Source: Gammaproteobacteria bacterium RBG_16_37_9 (GTDB taxonomy: Bacteria; Pseudomonadota; Gammaproteobacteria; UBA9339). From it: a stretch of DNA of 27,946 nucleotides. Both the position numbers and the translations under genes were made by a program. Where the stretch lies: the NCBI GenBank assembly GCA_001801345.1, contig MGXJ01000006.1, forward strand, positions 20,760 to 48,705, given 5' to 3'. The notes beneath the pieces were generated by a model. The model was given only the letters and a program-made list of their open reading frames with translations. It ran no database searches and was not told the DNA's origin. Shown here one piece after another: positions 7,602 to 15,834 of this stretch (position 1 is its first letter; each line of letters opens with the position of its first letter).

Positions 7602-8864
7602 TTATTTTTCATTGTGATTTTCACGTAACCAGAAAGTTAAAATGAATCCTAAAAAAAATGTAATCGGCAAAATAATCAAAGCTACTTTATAATTTGTTAA
7701 CGAATAAACGCGCACTTTATCTAAAGTTTGTCCAGACCAAGTTGCGTCTAAAATTTTTCCAATCAATGGTTGTGAGGCGATTCCACCCAACATGGTTAGA
7801 GAGTTAGTAAACGCTGAAGCAGTAGCGATTAAAGGTTTGGGGCTGTTTTCTCCGCTTACAGCAAAACACAAAATTTCGAAACTAGAAAACACACCAAATA
7901 GGAACAGTAACAAATGTAATAAATTTATATTCATTGGTGGCAAATAAACTATAAGGCTGATTAAAATTGCAGACAGTAAACACCCGATGGAGATTGGAAT
8001 TTTTCTTGAACGAGTCATATCAGATATATAACCAATTAGTGGACTGCCAATGAGCCATCCCAAAAATACCATCGAACATGATACTGAGGCATTGTGATTT
8101 GGATAGGCGGTGGTTAAAAATGGAATACCCCAAAGTTCAGCAAATAGTGATAGTGCTAAATACATTGAACAAGCAATTAAACCATTAATCCACATTTGAG
8201 GATTTTTTAATATTTTAAGAAACCCTAAGAAGGTTTCACGATACTGGGGTTTTGGTTTTGTATGATTTTCTTGCAAAAGTGTTGCTTGGGGTTTATCGCG
8301 AATAATTAGCCATATGATTGGGATTAAAACCGCTCCGATAATAGTTCCAATGTTGATAGTTTGTTTCCAACCTATACTATGCACTAAAGAGCTGAGAATA
8401 ATAACTCCAAACATTCCTCCAAGCATTCCAAGAGCAGTCGTTAACCCGACAAATAAAGCAAAAAATCTCGCTGGTAGCCATGAAGCAGCAAGTTTTAATG
8501 CGCACACAAAAGCAAAGGCGCTGCCAAAACCAATTAAAAGTCTGCCAATGGATGCAATTAATAAATTGGGCGCTGCGCCAAAAATATAGCTGCCAACTGC
8601 ACAAGCTATTATTGCTAAGGTTAGAATACGTCTAGATCCGTATAGATCCAGTAATAATCCGACCACAATTTGCATCGGGGTATAAATAAAATAAAAAAAA
8701 GCTGAAAGTATACCGAATTCTGTTGCGTTTGCTTGAAAGGCTTGCATCAGTTCTTTGGCCATGACGCTTGGTTCGATGCGGAGCAAAAACTCATAACAGT
8801 AAAAAATAGCTGCCAAAGTGCAAATAATCCATCCTAGGGTAGAGGTGGTTTTGGTTTTGATCAT
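7602..8864 (-). CDS. Major facilitator superfamily transporter, possibly Pht-like
   Basis: This 420-residue protein has about twelve membrane segments and the MFS loop 2-3 motif (LLDLYGSRRILT) near residues 70-80, with a second copy in the C-terminal half (GYISDMTRSRKI). The N-terminus with YCYEFLLRIEPSVM and the later GRLLIGFGSAFAFVCALKLAASWLP resemble the Pht/Fpt carriers of Legionella, Coxiella and Francisella, which import amino acids or nucleosides for intracellular growth; that subfamily assignment is from memory of motifs and is moderate. The ATG has GAGG about 5 bases upstream. It lies 89 bases below era on the same strand. Confidence 0.87.
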   Translation of the reverse strand: MIKTKTTSTLGWIICTLAAIFYCYEFLLRIEPSVMAKELMQAFQANATEFGILSAFFYFIYTPMQIVVGLLLDLYGSRRILTLAIIACAVGSYIFGAAPNLLIASIGRLLIGFGSAFAFVCALKLAASWLPARFFALFVGLTTALGMLGGMFGVIILSSLVHSIGWKQTINIGTIIGAVLIPIIWLIIRDKPQATLLQENHTKPKPQYRETFLGFLKILKNPQMWINGLIACSMYLALSLFAELWGIPFLTTAYPNHNASVSCSMVFLGWLIGSPLIGYISDMTRSRKIPISIGCLLSAILISLIVYLPPMNINLLHLLLFLFGVFSSFEILCFAVSGENSPKPLIATASAFTNSLTMLGGIASQPLIGKILDATWSGQTLDKVRVYSLTNYKVALIILPITFFLGFILTFWLRENHNEK

Positions 8865-8953
8865 TATTGCCTCTTGATTTTAGTGGGTTTGATTTCAATG
8901 CTGGATTATATATGGTGCGGTGAAATAGAGAAACAGAAAATTATCCTATTCAA

Positions 8954-9850
8954 TTAGCTCCCATAGCCGAATTGTTGTAACAACTTTTCGTCATTAGTCC
9001 AGTTAGCTTTGACTTTTACCCAAAGCTTAAGAAAAACTTTTCGGGCAAATAAATTTTCCATATCATGACGCGCTAATGTGCCGATTTTTTTCAAAACCTC
9101 ACCATCTTTGCCGATAATAATTATTTTTTGGCCGCGGCGTTCAACATAAATTGTGGCCGTAACAAACATTATTTCTTTTTTAAGCTCCATGCGATCAATC
9201 AAGACTGAGACTGCATAAGGCAATTCTTGCCCTAAAAACCTAATTAATTTTTCTCGAATAATTTCAGCGGCTAAAAATTTATCATCACGATCAGTATGTT
9301 GTGAGGCAGCAAAAAAGAAAGGATTTTCTGGTAATAGTTTTTGTGCTGTTTCTTCAAGAGAGGCAATGTTCGACCCGTCTTTTGCTGATAAGGGAATTAT
9401 TGCGGTAAATTTATATTTTTGACTAATTTTTTGAATATAACTAAGTAAAAGATTTTTTTGCGCAACTAAATCAACCTTGTTAATAGCTAAAATTACAGGA
9501 CTTTTGGTTTTTTGGAGCATCTTTAAAACAAACTCATCTTCTTCCTGCCAAATAGTTCCAACCACCATAAAAATAACCACATCAACATCGCTTAAAGCAC
9601 TCAAAGCGGCGTTATTCATGTAACGATTAAGCTTGCTATCGGAGCGATTATGTATTCCAGGAGTATCGACATATATTGCCTGATAATCGCCGGTGGTTTT
9701 TATACCCAAAATCTTATGTCTAGTGGTTTGAGTTTTACGCGCAGTAATGCTGACTTTTTTACCTAGAATGTAGTTAAGCAAAGTAGACTTGCCAACATTA
9801 GGTCGCCCCAAGATAGTGATATATCCAGCATGAGTTTTGAAATGATCCAT
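8954..9850 (-). CDS. era: GTPase Era, 16S rRNA-binding assembly factor
   Basis: The 298-residue product has the full Era layout. The G1 motif GRPNVGKS is at residues 15-22, switch segment TTRHKILG near 42-49, G3 DTPG at 62-65 and G4 NKVD at 125-128. A C-terminal KH RNA-binding domain follows, with the IIGKDGEVLKKIG segment. Era assists 30S subunit maturation by binding the 3' end of 16S rRNA. The length agrees with the family. It follows rnc by 28 bases in the conserved lepB-rnc-era order, so one transcript is likely. There are no anomalies. Confidence 0.97.
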   Translation of the reverse strand: MDHFKTHAGYITILGRPNVGKSTLLNYILGKKVSITARKTQTTRHKILGIKTTGDYQAIYVDTPGIHNRSDSKLNRYMNNAALSALSDVDVVIFMVVGTIWQEEDEFVLKMLQKTKSPVILAINKVDLVAQKNLLLSYIQKISQKYKFTAIIPLSAKDGSNIASLEETAQKLLPENPFFFAASQHTDRDDKFLAAEIIREKLIRFLGQELPYAVSVLIDRMELKKEIMFVTATIYVERRGQKIIIIGKDGEVLKKIGTLARHDMENLFARKVFLKLWVKVKANWTNDEKLLQQFGYGS

Positions 9851-9878
9851 AGTTATTAATCAGCCAGACTAGGCAGGT

Positions 9879-10553
9879 TTATTTTTGTTCTTGCTCAATT
9901 TTAGCCAACATCTTTTCCGCTGCATCGCGTTCAGCAACGCGTTTATTTGATCCAACACCTACGCTAGCCTCACACAGGCCAGCAACTCGACATTCAACTG
10001 TAAAAATTTGTGAATGTGCAGCACCAGAAGTATTAGTGACTACGTAAGTTGGCAACGGAGATTTGCGCATTTGCAATAACTCTTGCAGGCTAGTTTTGGG
10101 ATCTTTTTGGACGACACCTGCAATATCATCTAAGCGTTTAGCAAACCAATTTAAAACATGGCGCTGTGTTACAATAAAACCACCGTCTAGATACATTGCG
10201 CCAATAATTGCTTCCATAGCGTCGGCAAGAATTGATTTACGTTTTGGTCCACCACTACGCAATTCGCCAGAACCAAATTGCAAATGATCTCCAATATATA
10301 ATTCGCTCGCGAGATCTGCCAAAACCTCGCCGTTTACTAAATTAGCACGTAAACGACTTAACTCGCCTTCTTTCATTTCTGGATAACGATAGAACAATTC
10401 AGCAGCAATAATAAAATTCAATACTGCGTCCCCAAGAAATTCCAGACGCTCATTGCTAATTTTACCCATACTACGATGGCGCAAAGCACGGCTCAGCAGC
10501 CCTAAATTACGAAAACAATAACCTAATCTTTCAGAAAGCACTTCGCACTGCAT
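9879..10553 (-). CDS. rnc: Ribonuclease III
   Basis: This double-strand-specific RNase processes rRNA precursors and some mRNAs. The catalytic signature NERLEFLGDAVL lies at residues 34-45, with the second acidic cluster at DAMEAIIGAMYLDGG. A C-terminal double-stranded-RNA-binding domain starts near DPKTSLQELLQ. A longer frame begins at a TTG at 10586, but the ATG at 10553 (MQCEVLSERLGY) matches the usual N-terminus of gammaproteobacterial Rnc and is chosen here; neither has a strong ribosome site. It lies between lepB and era on the same strand, as in many gammaproteobacteria. Confidence 0.95.
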   Translation of the reverse strand: MQCEVLSERLGYCFRNLGLLSRALRHRSMGKISNERLEFLGDAVLNFIIAAELFYRYPEMKEGELSRLRANLVNGEVLADLASELYIGDHLQFGSGELRSGGPKRKSILADAMEAIIGAMYLDGGFIVTQRHVLNWFAKRLDDIAGVVQKDPKTSLQELLQMRKSPLPTYVVTNTSGAAHSQIFTVECRVAGLCEASVGVGSNKRVAERDAAEKMLAKIEQEQK

Positions 10554-10604
10554 AAGAAAATTACTACCATAATAGAATAAACGCAAAACTAAAAATTCAA
10601 ATTT

Positions 10605-11390
10605 TTAGTTTATTTTTTTACCAATCCTTTCCCAACGGATGCCAGTTTTTTCGGAATCCCAGCTCATCCAAATGCCGAAAGCTTTGCCGACTAGATTTGC
10701 TTCGGGAACAAAACCCCATTCGCGACTATCCTTACTGCTATCGCGATTATCTCCCATCATAAAATAAGAATTTTGTGGAACCACAACATCTACATCTTCC
10801 GATTCTTTATAACCAGGTCTGATAAATATTTTGTGGGTTACCTGGTCTAATTTTTCAATTCGAACTTGGACTGGCACAGAAAAACCACCTTCAGTATCTA
10901 AATCCATACCAAATGGCATTTGTTGCATCACAATATTATTAACGGTTAAAATTTTATTACGATAAGTAACATGATCACCGGGTAAACCGATTACTCTCTT
11001 AACGTAGATTATGCTTATGTCATCAGGAAAACGAAAAAGCACTATATCACCACGTTTAGGTTCGCCAATATTAAAAATTTTAGTATTTAAAACAGGGAGT
11101 CTTAAACCATAAGCGTATTGGCTTACCACTATGAAATCACCAGGCAAAACCGTGGGAACAAGTGAACCAGTAGGCACGCGATAAGGCTGAATTAAAAATG
11201 AACGAATCAATAGGACCAATAACAATACAGGGAAAAATGAGCGCGAGTATTCGATAATTATAGATGGCTTTTTGTCTACCGACCTTTTTTTAGCAAAAAA
11301 CAAAATATCAAGCAAGGCAATAAAGCCAGTTAATAACACCAAAGATGTCAAAACAAAAGGAACATCAAATGAAATATTAAAATTACTCAT
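10605..11390 (-). CDS. lepB: Signal peptidase I
   Basis: This 261-residue inner-membrane protease cleaves signal peptides from exported proteins. Two N-terminal membrane segments are visible (about residues 11-33 and 50-67). The catalytic Ser76 lies in PTGSLVPT, where most relatives have PSGSM. The general-base Lys131 lies in YVKRVIGLPGD, and the C-terminal box is MMGDNRDSSKDSREWGFVP. The Ser-Lys dyad is intact, so the Thr and Leu substitutions around the serine are conservative oddities rather than damage. It is the first gene of lepB-rnc-era. Confidence 0.96.
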   Translation of the reverse strand: MSNFNISFDVPFVLTSLVLLTGFIALLDILFFAKKRSVDKKPSIIIEYSRSFFPVLLLVLLIRSFLIQPYRVPTGSLVPTVLPGDFIVVSQYAYGLRLPVLNTKIFNIGEPKRGDIVLFRFPDDISIIYVKRVIGLPGDHVTYRNKILTVNNIVMQQMPFGMDLDTEGGFSVPVQVRIEKLDQVTHKIFIRPGYKESEDVDVVVPQNSYFMMGDNRDSSKDSREWGFVPEANLVGKAFGIWMSWDSEKTGIRWERIGKKIN

Positions 11391-11475
11391 ATCGTATAGC
11401 TCCTACCGCATTAAAATTTCTATAGGATTATAATAACCATTCCTATGGTTGCAAATTTATTTATATAAATTAAGC

Positions 11476-12222
11476 CTATGCTATTTTCCCAACTGTTGCT
11501 AAATAAACGGCAAATTCATCTTTACCGCTAACATTTATGAGATTGTCTACAGCTTGTTGCTCATAAGCAGCAACGGCGCAAACCCCAGCTTGTATGGCTT
11601 CGGCCGCTAAGTATAGATTTTGACAAATATGGCCGGCATCAATAGCAATAAATTTATAGGCATAGGGTCCGGCACGCCACTCAGTGCGGTAAGGAACTGC
11701 AGCCCAAATAAACACCACCGCGGCATTTTGCATTTGAGAGCTATTTATCTCAAAACAACTAGTGGAAATTTTTTCAGCTTGTTCTTTGTCGTCATAAACA
11801 ATGCACAATTTATGCTCAATGGGTAAATAGCGATAAACCCCTGGTTTTAAATCTTTAACCCTTCTAATAACTAAATAAGTTTCAAATGGATGGCGAGAAT
11901 TTGCCGATGGAACCGTTCTATGGGCGGTGATATCTCCATCAATTATACCTTGGGTGGACCACAATAAAAACGATAGTTCCTTTAGGGTCAAAAAACCTTG
12001 AGTGAATTCACGTCGAGAGCAGCGATTTTTAATTGCATCTTGTAATTTTATATCGAATTTAAAATCTATTGGTGCTACTAAATCAATTAATTTATCTCCC
12101 AAAGCACAAGCTTTTTGTGGCATTGGCATTGGCACGCCCTTATTGCTGTCTGTAGGCCACTTGCTCCAGCCTTCTTCAAAATCACACCTTAAAAAGTCTC
12201 TGCTGAAATTTTTATACTTCAT
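11476..12222 (-). CDS. SagB-type nitroreductase-family FMN enzyme
   Basis: This 248-residue protein belongs to the SagB/ThcOx branch of the nitroreductase superfamily. Recognisable parts are RCSRREFTQGFLTLKELSFLLWSTQGI, the phosphate/flavin loop RTVPSANSRHPFETYLVI, the PGVYRYLP segment, and the C-terminal GHICQNLYLAAEAIQAGVCAVAAY. SagB-type enzymes oxidise azolines to azoles in peptide toxins, but many genomes carry solitary members of unknown substrate. No YcaO, precursor peptide or cyclodehydratase lies nearby, so it is one of these solitary enzymes. It starts at an ATG with an AGGGGG ribosome site and is divergent from a glycine-zipper lipoprotein. Confidence 0.85.
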   Translation of the reverse strand: MKYKNFSRDFLRCDFEEGWSKWPTDSNKGVPMPMPQKACALGDKLIDLVAPIDFKFDIKLQDAIKNRCSRREFTQGFLTLKELSFLLWSTQGIIDGDITAHRTVPSANSRHPFETYLVIRRVKDLKPGVYRYLPIEHKLCIVYDDKEQAEKISTSCFEINSSQMQNAAVVFIWAAVPYRTEWRAGPYAYKFIAIDAGHICQNLYLAAEAIQAGVCAVAAYEQQAVDNLINVSGKDEFAVYLATVGKIA

Positions 12223-12578
12223 AAAAAACCCCCTGAATTTTTATAAGAGTATTTCTGATATATAAACATATTTATACACCTGCTTACGAAAAATATCCAA
12301 GAAATAATAAAACGGGTTAATCACTGATGTGGTGAAAGTGGTAGCCGCAGGCTTCAGCCTGCGTTTTATAGCAGCGCAAGCTAAAGTTTATCCCGTTATG
12401 TTTCCCATTTAAAAACATAATGGGACGGCGTCTAAACGGGGCTTGCGGCTACCCTAATATTTTATAATTTCACTGTTTTTAGGATTATAATATTGCTTTT
12501 GAGTGTATAAGGATCAATAATATATTGCTTTTGTGTTTTTAAGTATTTATCAATTAATATCGAACATGGAGGAATAAC
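12223..12578. other. Divergent intergenic region with a composite REP-like element
   Basis: This gap separates two divergent genes. Its middle is occupied by the palindromic element at 12341-12452. The right-hand part is AT-rich, with several TATAAT-like hexamers (for example in GGATTATAATATTG near 12483) that may serve the downstream lipoprotein gene. I see no ORF or RNA gene. Confidence 0.5.
12341..12452. repeat. Composite REP/BIME-like palindromic element
   Basis: It begins with GTAGCCGCAGGCT, identical to the arm of the repeat at 500-513, and ends with GGCTTGCGGCTAC, a diverged inverted copy. Inside are a hairpin with CGCAGGCT/AGCCTGCG arms (12346-12363) and a second stem in which TCCCGTTATGTTT pairs with AAACATAATGGGA (about 12391-12424). 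The whole is ~112 bp and could fold into one branched structure. Confidence 0.65.
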
Positions 12579-12806
12579 ATGCGTAATTATAAATTTATTA
12601 TTGGTTTGGCATTGTTGATTGGTTTAGTTGGCTGCGCCGATATGAAAGGTCGAGATATTGGAACTCTTGCTGGGGCTGGTGCTGGAGCCGCTTTGGGCAG
12701 TCAAATTGGTGGCACAGGCTTAGTTAATGCCGTTGGGGCAGCAGGAGGCGCCGTTGTCGGCGGGGTTGTTGGGCGCGAAGTTGGTAAAGAAATGGAAGAG
12801 AAGTAG
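12579..12806 (+). CDS. Small glycine-zipper lipoprotein
   Basis: This 75-residue protein starts with a lipoprotein signal peptide ending in the lipobox LVGC (Cys19), followed by Gly/Ala-rich segments with GxxxG spacing (GTLAGAGAGAALGSQIGG and VGAAGGAVVGGVVGREVG). This is the glycine-zipper 2TM arrangement seen in SlyB/OsmB-like and Rickettsia 17-kDa-antigen-like outer-membrane lipoproteins. The ATG is preceded by a very good GGAGGA about 6 bases upstream. It is single-gene, with a long perfect hairpin 11 bases downstream of the stop. The precise role is unknown; envelope integrity is the family expectation. Confidence 0.85.
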   Translation: MRNYKFIIGLALLIGLVGCADMKGRDIGTLAGAGAGAALGSQIGGTGLVNAVGAAGGAVVGGVVGREVGKEMEEK

Positions 12807-12817
12807 AGTAGGTGTCA

Positions 12818-12852
12818 AGCCCTTACAATCGACGTTGTCGATTGTAAGGGCT
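12818..12852. terminator. Perfect 16-bp hairpin between convergent genes, without a T-run
   Basis: Arms 12818-12833 and 12837-12852 (AGCCCTTACAATCGAC and its complement) are perfect around a three-base centre. It sits between the lipoprotein gene and a convergent toxin-domain gene. No T-tract follows on either strand, so it is either a non-canonical terminator, a transcript-end stabiliser or a repeat unit. Confidence 0.55.
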
Positions 12853-12864
12853 AGCCCCATGGCT

Positions 12865-13326
12865 CTAGTCATCATAATGACCAGAAACCGCATATACGAT
12901 TATCTCTCCCTGTCTTTCTCTTCGTCCTACTTGATATACGAAGCGATTTTTATGATCTATGCGCCTTGAAATTACAGGGCCTTGATTATCTAGATAATCC
13001 TTTAGGTGTGTCTTTGCCCACTCCCTATGTAGAATCTCAGGTTTTCCGCTTCCGGTTATTGCCCAGGGGCGTTCTTGAATATCATTAAGAAGTTCTTGAA
13101 ATTTTTTATCATCTTCTTTAAGTCTATTGAACTCTTCTTCCAACTTTTTATTATTATTGAAAGAATATCGAATTTCTTGTTGGGTAGCTTTATCGAAAGC
13201 AGATGAGTCAGACGAGATGCTTAAATATAACTCTATCAACTCCAGTGCTTTTCTTTTGTTTTTTGCAGATTCCTTGTTTATTCGTTTTTCTTGTTTTTCT
13301 CTCCTTTTTTCCGATGATATTTTTTT
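12865..13326 (-). pseudogene. C-terminal YoeB/Txe-like RNase toxin domain, third segment of a frame-broken gene
   Basis: The frame is open from 13326 with no normal start (the first candidate is a TTG at 13239). It reads KKISSEKRREKQEKRINK, a charged helix, then a domain that resembles YoeB/Txe of the RelE toxin superfamily: KKFQELLNDIQERPW, GSGKPEIL, then SRRIDHKNRFVYQV and a terminal YAVSGHYDD. YoeB toxins cleave mRNA at the ribosome and end in a comparable SRRI...LVY...CRYHY. It is directly continuous, one frame away, with the low-complexity tail of the preceding segment. I read it as the C-terminal domain of an exported Sel1/TPR protein. No antitoxin gene (YefM-like) is adjacent. Confidence 0.65.
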
Positions 13327-14063
13327 TCACTACTAGAATAAGAGGATGAGAAGGTTTCTTCCGATTTACCATCGCTATATTCATTATTTGTAGATAGATT
13401 CCCTTCTTTTGGTGATTCTATAGAATGTGGGGTTGGTGTTTTTTCTTCCTGTTTCTCATGGTCGTCATCTGATGGTTTTTTTAGGTTAGGAGGAGAGTTT
13501 TCTAATTCACTATTTCCGCTAGAAATATCTTCTGGTTCTTCGCCAGAAGAGATATCAGTATTATCTTCTCCTCTAAGCTTTTTTTCTAGCAATACTAATA
13601 TGTTCTCGGCTACGTAAACATTCTTTAAAATTAATTTAGAGGCATGCAGGTATCCTTTCTCGTAATTCCCTTCCACATATGCTAGCCATGCTTGAATAAA
13701 AATTCTGTCTAGCTCCGGCATTGTTTTAGAATCTCTATCGAATTCTTTTCTTTTTTCTGAAAGAAATTTTTTATCTTCATAGCCATTGATATATAAAGTT
13801 ATTAAAATTTTTCCCAGATCTTCTGCCGAGCATTCTGGGTCAATGAGAGATCGTATCTTTTTATTTATTTCTTCTTTACTTAATAGGTCCATTTCTACGC
13901 ATTTTATAAGGTAATTCAATTGACCATCGGTTGTTTTAAGGCTTTTAAAAATCTCCATACTTCGTTCTTTTTGACCTTGTTTCCACAAAATACTTGCAAG
14001 AGAATTGAGAGCTTGTTTACTTCCTGATCTTTCATAATAACTTATTGCTAATTCTTCATACAT
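13278..14063 (-). pseudogene. Second segment of the frame-broken Sel1/TPR-toxin gene: repeats plus acidic low-complexity linker
   Basis: From MYEELAISYYERSG this frame continues the helical repeats of the preceding segment (KQALNSLASILWKQGQKERSMEIFKSL), then becomes a Ser/Glu/Pro-rich linker and a Ser-rich tract ending in SSSEKK. It stops 14 codons after an A8 run. A -1 shift at the phased heptamer A-AAA-AAA (minus-strand, 13320-13327) would continue straight into the YoeB-like segment. The join to the preceding segment at about 14048-14063 also needs a -1 shift. Possible explanations are two indels in a decaying gene, sequencing error, or recoding at the A8 site. I do not recognise a closer relative for this part. 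Confidence 0.6.
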
Positions 14064-15418
14064 AGGTATATAGAGCCTATATTGTTCAAAACAGTGGGTA
14101 GTATATCTGTATGTTCTTTTGAAGGAGGATTTGGAGTGCATTCTGTTTCAAGAGCCAAATATATTTTTAAAGATTTATTAATATCCGGGTTTTCTCCGTG
14201 TAATCCATTTCTGATTATTTCTGCCATACTAACTTTTGCGCTCGGAAAAACATCGGCGCTTTTTAAAAAACATTCGTATGCTTTTTTGTATTCATGAAAA
14301 CATTCTTGGTAGAAAACCCCAATAATGTATTGAGCTTCAGTAGTCTTAGATTTTTCGAGAAAATAAATCACCTTTTTAAGTAGTTCTAGATCAATATTTG
14401 GTTGTTCCGAAATTATTTGTTCCAAAAGCAGTCTGCCAATATCCAAAAAAGCTTCCAATTCAAAAAAATCTGCCGGTATTTGTATTTCGGGAGCTTCCAG
14501 TTTTTCTAACACATTTTTTGCTTTTTTAATGTTGTTATTTGTTATATATATTTCCGCAAGTGCGATAAGTCCAGATGCTGCTGGTTTACCAGCAGCAAGG
14601 GCGATTTCTTCGCAAAGATTTGCTAAATCATCTTGGTCTTCATTTGCTTTACAAAAATCGTATACAGTTTGTTTAATAGACAATTTGTTGATTTTTTGAT
14701 AAAGCTTCAAAAGGAATATTCGTTTATTTTTTGCCAACTCAGGGTCATAAAAGGTTTTTTCGTTGTTTTTCTTAATAAAAGTATTTAGATCAATATTAAA
14801 ATATTTAAGGGGCTTTTTCTTTAGGTAACTGGCCGCTACATCATCTTTCTTTGCATCTATGATAAATAGAAGAATTTGTTCTTTAATGTTCTTAATATCT
14901 TTAAAGGATGATTTTTTAAATTTTGTTTCTTTTTCTGCTTTTAAAACATCCAAAGCTTTATCAAAAAAATCATCGGCAATGGGATATGTATCTATATCTG
15001 TTTTTAATATACGATATGTTTGATATGCAAGTGTTGCCCAGCGCATGCTTTCAGCTAGGTTGCCTTGAGCATACTCAAGTTTTGCATGTTCAATCATTCC
15101 TCGTGGGTCACAAAGGAGAGCGGCATTATAAAATTTTTCTTTGGCTTTTTCAGGTTCTTGTTCAGATTTTTTCAATAACTTCAGTCCTGCAATTACCTCT
15201 TCAAGGGCCTGTGTTTCTGCATTTTTAGTATTAGTTTCGTTGCCATCAAAAGACTTTTTAGCAAAATCAGTAAAGAATGAGGATACGGTATAATTTGATG
15301 AAGTCGCCACATTACTGGGTATTTTGGTAAAGCTGGAAGGATGTGATTTTTTACCAGCTATGGCATTCGATTCTGAGAAAGAGAGTGCTAGGATAAAAAT
15401 TAGTAGTATTTTTTTCAT
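14048..15418 (-). CDS. Exported Sel1/TPR-like repeat protein, N-terminal segment of a frame-broken gene
   Basis: The ATG at 15418 begins a Sec-type signal peptide (MKKILLIFILALSFSESNA). A mostly helical protein with Sel1/TPR-like units follows: FYNAALLCDPRGMIEHAKLEYAQG...SMRWATLAYQTYR, SGLIALAEIYITNNNIKKAKNVLEKL, and a clear Sel1-type unit QYIIGVFYQECFHEYKKAYECFLKSA. The frame stops at 14048 in the middle of another repeat (LNNIGSIYLCMKN), whose second half is found in the next segment in a different frame. Sel1/TPR exported proteins often act in host interaction in Legionella relatives. With all three segments joined, the protein would be about 850 residues ending in a toxin-like domain. Confidence 0.7.
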   Translation of the reverse strand: MKKILLIFILALSFSESNAIAGKKSHPSSFTKIPSNVATSSNYTVSSFFTDFAKKSFDGNETNTKNAETQALEEVIAGLKLLKKSEQEPEKAKEKFYNAALLCDPRGMIEHAKLEYAQGNLAESMRWATLAYQTYRILKTDIDTYPIADDFFDKALDVLKAEKETKFKKSSFKDIKNIKEQILLFIIDAKKDDVAASYLKKKPLKYFNIDLNTFIKKNNEKTFYDPELAKNKRIFLLKLYQKINKLSIKQTVYDFCKANEDQDDLANLCEEIALAAGKPAASGLIALAEIYITNNNIKKAKNVLEKLEAPEIQIPADFFELEAFLDIGRLLLEQIISEQPNIDLELLKKVIYFLEKSKTTEAQYIIGVFYQECFHEYKKAYECFLKSADVFPSAKVSMAEIIRNGLHGENPDINKSLKIYLALETECTPNPPSKEHTDILPTVLNNIGSIYLCMKN

Positions 15419-15427
15419 AATTGGCAA

Positions 15428-15834
15428 GGTGTCAAGTCAGAGTTGACCTTGTTCAAAACATAGCATAAATCAAACCAACTTTTATTAACCTTTTCTTAAC
15501 AGGGCTTTGCCAGTAGATTTTTCGCCTAAATTCCAGAAAAATGAAGCCACTATATATCAGTTTCTGAATTTGTTAGAATGGACAAAGTGTTTTTGTTGGT
15601 GAAAAAAGAAACCTTAGAAGAACATTCGCCGCCGTTGTTTCGGTCTTAAAGCTTATTACATCGTCCGAACCATCTAAACGAACTTTTCTTTTATTATAGA
15701 TGCAATATGGCTCATATTATGGAAAAAATTAAAGATATTATTTAAAAACACGGGGTAATTTTATTGTGAATAAGTGTTAGAATAACAACTTTGCCAAATT
15801 CAGTTTTTAGCGAAAATTATCGAAGAAACATATT
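15428..15834. other. 407-bp gap without a supported gene
   Basis: I see no gene here. There is a bulged hairpin at 15424-15450 (CAAGGT...ACCTTG) near the start of the Sel1/TPR gene. Two extended -10-like TGTTAGAAT hexamer contexts occur near 15568 and 15775, the latter suitably placed for the BRO/DinD-like gene. Short frames such as the 19-codon ORF at 15576 look like chance. Confidence 0.4.
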
